A stretch of 64,000 nucleotides of DNA from Cristatella mucedo (taxonomy: Eukaryota > Bryozoa > Phylactolaemata > Cristatellidae). The notes below the pieces were generated by a model. That model was not told where the DNA came from and ran no database searches. It was given only the letters and a program-made list of their open reading frames with translations. The stretch lies in contig WPIO01000002.1 in NCBI GenBank assembly GCA_009760855.2, positions 9,294,001 to 9,358,000 on the forward strand. The letters are read 5' to 3'. Both the position numbers and the translations under genes were made by a program. Every line of letters starts with the position of its first letter. Position 1 is the stretch's first letter. Of this stretch, positions 22,607 to 34,600 are shown piece by piece.

Positions 22607-25600
22607 CACATCTAAATTGATATTTCTGAGGTTCTTATGTGCTAATAGTAGTGTAGACTTTTAAGAGCGACTGGGTCAAAATCCTTAACTTAACTTGCAT
22701 GCTAGGTTTAATGTTGTGGGTTTAGGATCTGGATTAACGAGTGATTTTGCGTCTGTGGGTGCGAGTACGTATGTCAGTATCGTGTTCGGCCACAGGTATG
22801 CAGGTACGAGTGGGCTGGTATGTTCTTGCTCCCGGGTCTTAGCCCAGGAGTAAAGTGCTCGCTGTCTACGACCCAAGTACTGGGTTCGAGGACTGCAGTG
22901 ATCCATATATAATGTAATGTATCTTCGTCGGTAACTCCACAAAGTCATAAAGAAAATGTGGGTGTAACGCATCGTGATCAAGTCCCAGAAGTTTGAGCAC
23001 TTGTCTCCTTTGCTAAAAGAGCTAGGATGGATGCCGGTTGACCAACGGATTCAGAGCAAAGTTCTTACGCTGACCCACAACGCCCGCCACGGCTTGGCTC
23101 CTTCGTACCTAGCTGAACTGCTGCACCAGTCTCAGCCATCCTTTGCTGACCACTGTATGTGGTGTTGATAGGCTTGATGTTGCTAAATCAGCTTACCTTG
23201 CTTGACTTATATAATAAATGAGGAAGCAGAAAAGAGTGATGTAGACTCAGGGTTGAACCAGTGCAATCGAATGGACAGGACCGAATCAGCTAGATAAGCA
23301 TAGCTGAACGTGGCAGTGTGCCACAGATCCTTTGTTCGTCATTTTACCTCTAATCGTTTTGGCCATGCCATCGAGCTCTCCAAAGTTAAGCTGAGAGGTG
23401 AGAGCTTGCAGCTGCGATGGCTTTGGTCTACACCCATAAAACCAAAAAGCATCAGCAATACGATTCACTTGTATGGCGTCCTAAGAGAACTCTACCTCTA
23501 TCCGAGCGCTTTACGCACGTAAGCCGCAGGGCTCGAAGCCGTAGCCTTGGATTGGCTGGCCAACTGTGCTCTAACAACTGTGCCGAGCGAGAGGTTATAT
23601 GAGGCTTGCTATGAGTCGTGCACGACTTCATCGGGTGCCCGTATAGCTGACTGCCCGTCACCCCCCCCCCTCTGTGGCTGGCAATTCGAGAGCCTCAAGC
23701 CTCGAGCTGTCATGAGTCAGGAGTCGTCAGCACGGAGGAGGAGGAGGAGGAGGAGGAGGAGGAGCAATCAGCGGGCACCTGCCCTCTTGCCCCTGCATCG
23801 ATGCTTTCATCGAAGGAGTCAGCTCGAAGAAACCGCAAGGTTTTTCGTAGACTGGAGTCCCTCGAGTTTCGTGTTCCAAGTTGCACTCGTGTCTATTATT
23901 CGACTAACTTTTCAGAAGATTCGTGACCAGCGAGTGACCTGCGGCATAAAGGTGATAAAGGCCAGTCCAGCAGTAGCAGCAGTGTACGTGCATTCAGTCC
24001 AGCGTCTGCTCACTAAATGAAGAACCATAAAACGTGGCGGCATGTGCCTGGCGGGCCGGCCGAACAGCTCATTTGTCAATGAGAAAGTGTTACGAGACTG
24101 AGCATTGAGCAGGTTTTGCTGTGGTCGTCAACATCTCGCACACACGAGCACTTTTTTCCGTACGAAAAGCCAATGCCTGCTATGACTAGCGAGTTATTCC
24201 CTCCCCCGACGGGCGCTATACAAATTTATGATTATTATTAATATAAACTGCAGTCGCATGCCACCATTCGATGGAGAACAGCTGCTTGCTAAACACGGGA
24301 AAGAGAAGAGCTCGTAAATGCTGAGTGATTGCTCGAGGCCACATGGGTCGCTCGAGCTGCCACTGCCAAGGAATGCCATAGCTATGTTTGATACATTTTG
24401 AGAGTGACTGTGTGGAACGTGAGGTGGCTTTCCCTTAGCATTCGCTAGCCCGTAGCCGAAGATTAATGAAGAAAGCAATAAAACTCTTGCCTAAGCATTG
24501 GAGCATCCAAGCAATTTAATTCGTTTGCATATTGCCCTGCGAGAACTTAAATCTCTATTCAGGCACTTCACTTATGCCACGGGGCTCGAGCCAATGACCT
24601 CGATCATCAAACACTTTCACCTTGACCTTGATTGAGGCGAGCACCTTAACCACTTGGCTAAATCAGCGAGGTTATGGCTTCCAATGTCCATCTATAAGCA
24701 AGGCTGTTTGCACGTAGTTAATATATCTACTCAAGAGTACTGACAGTTTTGGCAAATTCCATTGGTAGAAAGTTCAAAGTGACTGCTAAGATGTCTTCGT
24801 TCCGGCTGTCCATTTTTAACTGTTTTCGGATATTTTATTAATATTCGTCGCTTTTCTATGGAGGATAACACATTTTTACTTCTTGACTAGATGATTGGAC
24901 AACGGTACTACTGCGTGTCTGCTTTAAAAGCAGTGAAAAAACTTATACTGTTTCAAGCCGGCCCTGGTTTAGTGGCTGCCTAACATATCACGTTTGGTTC
25001 GCTGAGCTTTGTACTTGTAAATGGCAGTCGCATCCCATCGCTAGCTTATAAGAATCACTAGTGCTAATAGTGTGGACAATCACAATATCCTACGACAGTT
25101 TCTTACTTCATTTGCACTTCTCAAACACTAGCCTAGCGTGAGCATGTCGTTTTCCTTACTCAGAGTTTTGATTCGTACGTTCTTTGCCATACTTACGGAT
25201 GCCCACCAGTAAAAATGGCCCCCTTTAGAGAAGTACGGATAGTCTTCTCGACACCCTACCAAAACTAGCTCCAAGTGAATTCACGACTGTAACAGTCAGT
25301 TCAAAGAAACCGCGATGTTTTTTGTAGACTGGAGTCCCTCGAGTTCCGCCTACCAAGTTGCACTCGTGACTATGACTACTAACTTTTGTTTGTAACCACC
25401 AGTTCTGGAAGTGACAGCTGCGTGAGCTGCAGGATGCTGCTGATCCCTCAGGCGACTGACCTCGCAAAATTATCTGACCTGATGACAGTAAAAAAAAAAT
25501 TAAAACTCGACTTTTATCCTCACAGCATTTGCACTGTCTGGCTTAATTTGTCATTTGGGCACTTAGGCATGCATGAATAACCATGTGCATTCTGTCACTA

Positions 25601-28600
25601 AGCAATCAAAATGCTCTCTTTCAACCACAAGAAAGGTGCATAGAAAGAGATTTACTTTTCTCAGCGCGTTATACAAATAATTTATTACTGTTATTGTCAA
25701 GAGTGGCCCGGATAGTTCTCCGAGTTTGAACACGTTGGCTTCAGACGACAGATTGAATTTAGGTAACTAAGGCAAGGAATTGGCCTCCTGGATCTGTATC
25801 ATTACTCTAACCTGATTCTGGAGACTAAAATGGTGTGTTGTCTCTGTGGCGCGTTTGACAAGGCCCTGTAGGTCTGGGCTTCTCCAGCAGCAGTAGTAGT
25901 GGCGAAAGCCGAGTCAGCTGCAACCTACAGTTCATTATGGTGCTACGAGCCATCCTGGGCATCTGAGCCAGGTTCTAACCGGAAAATTGCAATCTTGTAG
26001 ATATCAGATGATGCCACTGATGTCCCATTTAGGTGCTCAATATTTAGCAATAATAGTAAGGCGTTTGTAGCGTCCCAAGGGAACTGAATCTTTGCCTTTA
26101 GTCACACGTTGGAAGGATGCATTAAGTTGGTTAGTGGCATTACATGCACAGCATTGGTATGCATATTGCATACACGAATATTCACTTGGATAGGGGAAAT
26201 GCAGCGAGGAGCAGTCGGATGTTTTAAGCTTCTTTCAAAATGTCGCCAAGCCAGAAGAGGTCACCACATCAGTCAGCAGCTAGTTCCACGCCGTAGAAGC
26301 TTGTGAAATGAAGTCAGGGTCTCCAAAAAAATTGGTCAGGGTCAGAACTTAGCGTCTCGAAGTCGCTAGAGTGGGCGCTGTGACGCGAAGCCTTACGAGG
26401 CAGCGTTCCCACAAGGTGCGCCAGAGCAAGAGTACGAAAGAAGCCAGAGATACGGAAGCGGGAGCAAAAGAATCGCGGGCAAGAAGCTCTCCGAGTGCCA
26501 AGTTGCAGAGCATTTCCATTCAGTTTTTCAGAAATGCATGCACCAGATTGACTGTAGTATCTTTATTTCAGCTAGCCGAACATTTTGCAATGCTGCGTAG
26601 CGGAAAGTAGGCATACTTGAATGTGGAATTGACGCTTTCCATCTACTAAAATGTCGCTTTTGAACCGGACAATCGGATTTCATTAATTAGGATGCATCCG
26701 GTCATCTGCTGGTCTAGCAATTTTAGACGGCCAGGCTTTCTAGTTCCCGAGGAACGCTAGGTTGGTTCGTGAATAGTAAGCAGGATTTTCTCAGTATTCA
26801 TTAGTTGTTCTGCATTCTAAATGCGAATTGTCGGATATAAATGCTGCAAGGCAGTTAAAAGTGTGTCGAGCTGCAATGCCGGGAGGAAATGCAGTGCAAG
26901 TACAGCTGTGGGTTACTTGACATTAGCCTGGATCGTGCCTTGCGATTGCATTGGCAAGAGGAGAATAGGACAGCAAAAAATCTGACCAAGGGCAGATCCT
27001 TGCGTATCGAGCAGATCAGGCTGACAGATTCCACCTAACTCAGCATTGGCAACGGCTGACTGAGACTGCTTACATGGGAGCACTCTCTGTAACTGTAGGC
27101 CAGGGTTAAAACTGCCTCAAACTTTCATTCACCCCTGCGGCGCTATATGGACCCTATTGGTTTCGGCGTCGCGGCCGGACGATTGAAGTTGGTGCTTTTA
27201 GATACTCTATCAGACTAGTTGACGGACTCCTTTATCGCCTAACCCAGGCTAAATGGGTCCCTCGGAGCGATTTGAAGAAACTGTCACACGCTTCTGATGC
27301 AGTGTTCTCGAGACCCTATATAGTTCACTGCCAAAGCGAAAACACTCTATACCCCTTAGAGGTTACAGCCTATAAGCTGCAAAACCTAGCGCTTGAACTG
27401 CTTGCTAGTTCATCTTCACTCCTGACTGCCTAGCAGGGTCACTTGCTGTGATCACCAATCACCGTGAAGCCATCGAACAACCCTGCTTTGGCCATTAATA
27501 GATGTACTGATATCATCTGGGAAGCTGTCGCGATAGCAGCGTTCGATACTTTTACGAGCTGTCGTGGGCTTCGCTGCTGAGTATTCTTGATTGCACCATT
27601 CTCCTTGAAACGTTGGATAAGGGGGGCAGGTGAAATTTGCACAGGTAAGGGTCCAGCCGTTTTTGGTCTGGCTGCTACAAGGTCAAGCGACTGCGATTGG
27701 AATATAACGAGGACCCACGCTATTTGCTGCAGATGATAAGAGAGTGGGAAAACAAAGACTCAACCAGCAGTACGTCAGCATCTTGAATGAGGCGTGATCT
27801 AGAGCCCTTCCTTAGCCCAGTTCTTTAAGTGCGCGCCACCACCGCCGTAGGCATAAGTCTGATTCATTTCCTTTGCCGAGTTCTGGGCCGCCGCCGCGAA
27901 AGCACAGCCCCCTTAATAAGAGTGCACTTTTCGACGGTAGCTTACACGCTGTTCCGGCCGAGGGCGTATGATTAATCTGACGAATTAGACGCAAAGTGAA
28001 AAGAGAAGACCCGCGCCTAACCGGCAGCAGGTGCAGACACCTTGCAGGGAAACAGGATTGGGCGTACTCGCAGCGAGATCCCTTTCAACGCAACGCTTCG
28101 TCGACGTTCATTCGCCGCCGCAACGACTAGCGAAGGTTGGCGGCTGGATGGGCGAGGCGCGGAAAAGCCGGCGGCGGCTTTGCGAGCCATTTGTGGCTCG
28201 AAAAGCGAACGAGGGCGCGCGGCTGCACGTACTTTTCAGTCGCCGCAATCTAGCTCGGCGAGGTGCTCGTCTGCGGGACGCGGGAAGCAATCGTGGCGGC
28301 TGGCGGGAGCACCTCGAAGCCCGAGAGGCGGCGCGGCCGCTCCAGCGATCGCGTCGACGACGCCCGATGCGATGCAGCATGCTCGACTGTCGGCGAACCT
28401 CAATCCTCGGCCTCCTGCAAGAAAGAGTTGGCGCCGCCCTCTCGCGGCATATGGAGAACAGCGATGCGACATCGGGCACCGCTCGCGTTTTCGCGTTGCA
28501 ATCTGAGCCGCCGCGCACCGTTCGGCGCACAGACCGGCGAAGCCTATCGATCGAGAAGTCGAGCGCGAGCTTTGACGGGATTGGACTCTGCCCTCTGCCC

Positions 28601-31600
28601 CTATCCGATCTCGTGCTGCAGCGTCGAAATGGGCATTGCAGTGCACTAGAGTTTCGGCGCCGCTCCTTTTGCTTCCGGATAAGCGGCAGTGTTCGTGGAA
28701 GTAAACTGCTTCGTACTAGCCACGCGGTGGCGGATGGGTGCATAGATGGGCTGAAAACGGCAGGAAAGGACAGCCGTCGATGGCCGTGGCTCTCCTTGTG
28801 CATTTTCAGTAGCCGAATTGCAGTCAACTCCGCTTACAAGAACACGGTCGGACCGGCAAATAGGCATTTTTACATGCGAGTATTCCTCAAATGCGGAGCG
28901 AGACTATATCTACTTGAGTAAATCTGTGACGCAGAACTGCTATTCTTATAAGCAGAGTATTCCTATATCCAATATTCTCATAAAGAACACTACCTGATTT
29001 AACAGCCTCTTTAATATAAGTACAGAAGAGACTCAAAGGCTATCGCCACCGCTTCTTACGCAACGACATCTACTCTCCAACTGCCGACTATGGCACATCT
29101 TTTTCAGCGGTCCTGAACTGCTACTTCTATGCTACTCACTACCTCAACTGCTCTCCTAACTCTGCTATGCTTCCCTCTTTCTCTTTGTTACGTGAGACGA
29201 AGTCTGCTGGCTACCGAATGCGTACCGAAAGCCGCTTAGGCTGTGAGTGCGCTATACAAAACTCTCCTGCGTAACACCCACATGGTCTATATGACTTTGT
29301 GGAGTTACTGACGGAGATACATTACATTGGAGCGGCAAGATAGAATCGCCAATCACAGGATTCGAACCCACGACCTCGATGACGAGGTTGTGGTAAGCAA
29401 CCGCCTTTCCTAGTGAGCTATCACGGCTCGCCGTACGCAGTGTCGACTTTAATACAGAGTGCACAGACTTTGAAAATGGGCGAGCCAGCGAGCCCCGCAC
29501 ACCCCTCGGACCGATCTGAAAGAATAGCGTCACGCTCCCTCTGGCTTTGATTGGATGTCAATGTCATGTCCCCACTTTCGCTCGATATTCCAATGTCGCT
29601 GATTAGATGACGCATCAACGCCGTAACACAATGCTAAACGATAAAGGAGTCGGGCGCTCACCCAGTCACAAACGAATGGCAGCGGTGAATGCGGCACGAA
29701 TCGTGCCCGAGTCGCGATGACTGCGTCCGTCGCGCCCGCGACACTTAAACAAGTGGCCAGTGGAAGACGTTACGACTAGTCAAATGAAGAACATTTGGTG
29801 TCCAGAATATTGTGCATCTATCCAGCGGCGTCGGAGGCTCCTAGTTCAGCTCCTGAGTTCGACACAATTCGTCCTCCTTTCAATCACCCGCCGAGGCCTA
29901 CGACGGCCCGTCGCGCTCGCAATAGAGCTTGATGAAGCCGCAGCATTTTCACAGCATTTCGTCTCGTCTCGAATCTCGCTCAATTAGGCAGTGTGTCAGA
30001 GCACCACGGCCACGCCACCCCAGCAAGCCCGTTCGGGTTCGACCGATATATTCGTTACAATTCTTCTCCCAGACTTCGTGTGCCGACGGCCGCTGATCGA
30101 GCCCTGCGATTGGCGGAGCTTTGAGGGGTTTCGATCGGGCCCAGCTGCCGAGCTGGTCTGAGGCTGTCCGGGACGTGATTTCCGATGCGCCTTTAGCAGG
30201 TCGCCTATCGCCTGACACATCGCCGACGCACTGCCGCCGGCTTTGGTGCACTGCCGAAGAGCTGACGAGGGGACTGCTAAATGTCGCTGCCACCGAAGCT
30301 CCACTTTTTGAGAGCGGCGACGATCGGTGGTAGTTGCTTTCTCAAGCTGGCGACTCAGTTGACTGTCGCCGCGAGCTGCTAAATGAGGCCACTAGCTCCG
30401 TTAGCTCGATAGGTAGCTTCGCCCGAGCTCGCAAGCGTCCGCCGGCTTCGTCACTTACGCCGAGGCCGTGTGCTACGCAATCGGACGGATGGAAATCTGG
30501 CGGGCATCCATCCGATGGGTTTTTGCCAAGTCCCGCTAGTGGGCAAGGCAGAGCATTGGCGGGACGTCGCGGTTCTTGAGGCGTTGTTCCACGCGTCGCT
30601 CGCCGAGCAGTCGGTCAGAGCGCGTCGCCTCGCCTCGCTGTTTCTGATCCGTCGCTCACCAGCGGCGCATACGCATACTTTCTTTTGCATAGGTGGACCC
30701 AGCGACGGTTTACTTCTTCCGGGCGACCAGATTTTCGAAATCAACGGCGTGGACGCGACCAGTTTAGAACAGTCGAGAGTATTCGAACTCATAAGGTATG
30801 ATGACTGGCTGACAGTAAAACCGCACAGCGGCCCATGTAAAGGCGTCAGACTGAGCCGTGCTAGCACCGCAGGGCGTGTCGCCTCACGCGGCAGACAGGG
30901 CGAGCCGTTAGCTCAACTGCTTCTTGCAAAATGTCGAAGGTGTCGTATGCAGCAAAATCTATTTCCGGATTTCGACGGAATTGATCTAGTAATTACCGAG
31001 GCCGTGCGTTTAAGTGAATATTGAGGAGGCCACATGGTTAGCCGCACGGGAAGCCACCTGCTCGCTGTAGCGAGTCGTTACGAGGAGGCAGAGAGTGACG
31101 ACCTTCCCAAGAGCGTGGTCACGTGGTGAGGGCGCACTTCGTAGCGTAAACTTGTTCGCTTTGTTTGTGCTTTTCTCGACGGAGTCATGGAATATTCGTT
31201 CGTATTTCCTGAGCCTTACCGAGCGGGAAAGTTGCCGGTTTATGTGTTGAGCTAGCACCGAGGCATTCGGGACAATACGAGGTTGCAGTTGCTACAACTT
31301 TTCCCTGGACCAATTCAGAGTGGCGTCGCTGGAATTGTGCCCCATACGTCCATAGCTTTGGTTTTATAGAATCGCTTTAATTAAAAATTACTACTAATAA
31401 AAAAACTAACAGTGCTCTAATAGAATTAATTTTTTTCTAGTTCTGCAGATAGATATCACACCGGAAGCGCGTCAGTTGATTAGTGATATCTGCACATTGT
31501 CAGCGCCCATGAGCACGCAAAGGACGAATCGCACGGACCCAGCATCAGCTGTTGGGTACAGGCTGAATTTTAACTTTAACTTTGAATTTTAACTTAACTT

Positions 31601-34600
31601 TGAAATTTTAACTTTGAATTTTAACTTTTTTTTAACTTTACTTTGTCCTTAAGTCAAGAGTGCATCACAGATTGCAGTCAGTACTGATCTCCAGGCTCTG
31701 GAAGCAATAGAACTGACGATTTGTCCAAAGGATTTGCGGTTAATTATAGGCACACCTGAACGATTAGATTCAGAGGAGCTGATGTTGCCAGGGCGAGCCT
31801 GATTAGGAAGGCTGCAGAGTGGTAGGCCGTAGCAAGACAACTGAGGGACGTAAACGTGACTGCTCCTCATTCTCACTTCCTGAGTGAATAGACTCTTCGC
31901 GGCGCCTGTACAAGCAGATCTCAAAGAGCTGCACGAATGCTGCAGTACCACCGGTCACGTGCTACTCGCTCGCTATGCTCTCCGTGAGAAGTGGCGTTCG
32001 GTTTCCTGCCTCTGACTATTTGCCGTTTGGCTGCAACACCATAGAAACACGCTACAAAGGGATCGAATAATGTTTTGTGCTTACTTTCAAGTTGGATGCA
32101 GCCAAAACGGCAGCGAACGACGATTTCTTGCCGCTTTCCGTACTGCTCAGCCTTAGCGCTCGATGAGAAAGTCACGAAAGTCAGTTGCTACCTGTCGGCT
32201 TGCGTACAATCAGAGCAACGAATTGTGCGCGATGCTTCCTGTCATGCAATGGCATCGTGTGGTGGCGCTTTGCGAGATTTTTCCGCACCCCCACCCTAGC
32301 CAGTAAGTCACCGGGCAACTTCAAGCTCTCATACTGTCTAACGTGGTCCTACTCAAGTTAACTATATGAACATATTTTCGTAGCAGCAGGATTTCCTAAA
32401 TGTTATCGCTTGCAGGAGTGGAGCGCAGATAAAACTGGCTGACAATGCGTCTGGCTAGGGTGCCAACCTCTTTGGGTCAAATTCAGAATGACGAGATTCA
32501 GCTCGAAGCAATGGAGGCTTATGAGGAAGCGAGCTCAACTCCCGAGGGAAACTAGACAGTGCCAAGATAACCCGCTTCGAGACGATACAAATTGAAATAC
32601 GGATGTGGCCATATATGCATTTATATTTTGTTACGAAAGCAGCGGTAGGTGAAATATATGTCCAGAGTAGATGCCGGTTTGTTAACCAGCATACAAAAAC
32701 TACAGTCGCTGTCACGGTAATCGTAGGCTTAATGTGATAATGGAGTGGGTGTAGTCAAATGTGTCAGAGAACCTTTATTCATGGGTTAATTTATGTTTCC
32801 TCTTGGTTGAAGTAGCTGGCGTGACTTCTTATAGCAGAGCAGATGTAGCCTCTTTCAACTTTGGTCAATTTATTAAACACAACTGAGTTTCTTACGCGTC
32901 TTTTAGACGCGGTTTCCATATTTCAAACTATGCTACATAGAAAACAAACAGTAGTTAACCATTTACTGGAATTTACTCTCACAGTTTCATAATTGATTTA
33001 AATGAAACATTTGTCATCAGCGCCTCGCTTTTAAGCCCCCCCCCCCGGGCGAGGAGCTTAAGTGATGTGTCAAAGTGATCATTCTAGCCATACAGCCGTA
33101 CATGCCTAGCGTAACCAGCAACGACACAGCTGATGCCACGGTCCAAAAGTGCGTTGCTGCGAGCATTGCGCCAGACGACGGTAATGGCGGTTAAAGAGGC
33201 GAAAGGCAAATACTTTGGAAATTCCACGAATCCATAGCCCGAGGGGCTCCACTTCGCTTTGGCCCTCCCTCCCTCCTCCCTCCCTCCTAAGGCCCTAGCA
33301 GACTGTCAAAGACTGAGCGACTGTCTGACAGAAGAAGCTGCGACGCTTCAAGGTCGGCTGAACGCCACCTTACGGCCACCGCTCTCCCCTGAGCCGCTGC
33401 CTACCCCTTTCTGCAGAGGGCATGTCTCCCGAAGGCGAACGATCTGACGCCACGATCCCTAGATCTTAGTGCCTCTTAGCGCTACATACATGTAAGGCAG
33501 CCCTTTCAGAAGAAGATCGAGGCTCTAAAGGTGCGTCACCGTCTAGTTGTTCTGTAAAAGTCTGATTAGCCTGACAGCCGACGGTAAGGAGCTGCAGACT
33601 TCCTTAGTCTGAATGGGTGGGACGGTTGACACCTTGTAGCGCCCGCCGCTTCCGGGTCGCTTTCGTAGAAAAATAAAATGCCCCGCCTCTCCCGTCCGAC
33701 GTCCGGAAAATATGATGCAGCTCTACGCTAGTCCGCAGAACCACGGGTTCTTCGTGCAAACATTTCGCCTGCTGGCTGATGTTGCAGCAGCACCAGCCGT
33801 ACTTTTTTGTACCCTTTCTCTGCCACACGAGAGCAGCATATAATCTTCTCACACATTCCCCGATTTTCTTTCAGAAACGCGGGTGATGTAATCGCTCTGT
33901 CGGTACGGCATGCTCCACAGGTGAGTTTACCTCCGCTGTGATGCAATCCGAGCGGCAGTCGCAGGTAACACAGCTTTTTCCCAATTCTTGTCGATCCTTG
34001 ACCGTTTTCAGCTAGAGGCGAAGCATTTGCCTAAATGTGTCGTGGTCAAAAAATCAAGGGTAAATACATATGGTCCAAGAGAGTTTGGAAGCCATTATGC
34101 AATAAGAAATGACGGGCCATTTTCTTCGAATAAAATTTAAAGTGAATGACATAGCTCCATTCTCTTTCAATGTCTTAACGAGAAAATAGATAACGAAAAG
34201 AGTTTACAGTCAATGCTCGATTGACAGATCACTCTACTACGCGAGGTTTTACCTCAAGAGGCTCACTGTCTCATAAATATGTTATTGATGTTTGCATACG
34301 CCAAAGCTTTTCCACACCTTAAGAGCATTTGAATCAGCTTTATATGGAGCTTTCATTATGAGAAATTTGAAATTTCTCTCAGCCAATACTTTGCTTCTTC
34401 AAGTCAGTAAAAATGCGCGTTAACAGAAAACGCAGAATGCTTTGGAAGGCATAGCTGCGTGCCGCTGAGGTTCTTCTGCTCCCATCTCCTTAGATTGCAC
34501 ACCCACGGAACAATTCAAGATCCATCAAACACCAGCCTCAAGGAAAAGCCCAAATAATGTAATGACATTCTAGGTTGTGATATAAGAGGCCAAACACAGT

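Noticed and set aside
28031-28921. 296-codon open frame in CpG island D, and the 239-codon antisense frame
   Set aside because: Same compositional effect; no similarity, no splice support, and no agreement with the FRMPD frame.
30470-31024. Whole 184-codon frame around exon 2 as one exon
   Set aside because: Only 30693-30814 matches the PDZ domain. The ends lack similarity, an acceptor sits at 30692, and the read-through does not match the family linker.
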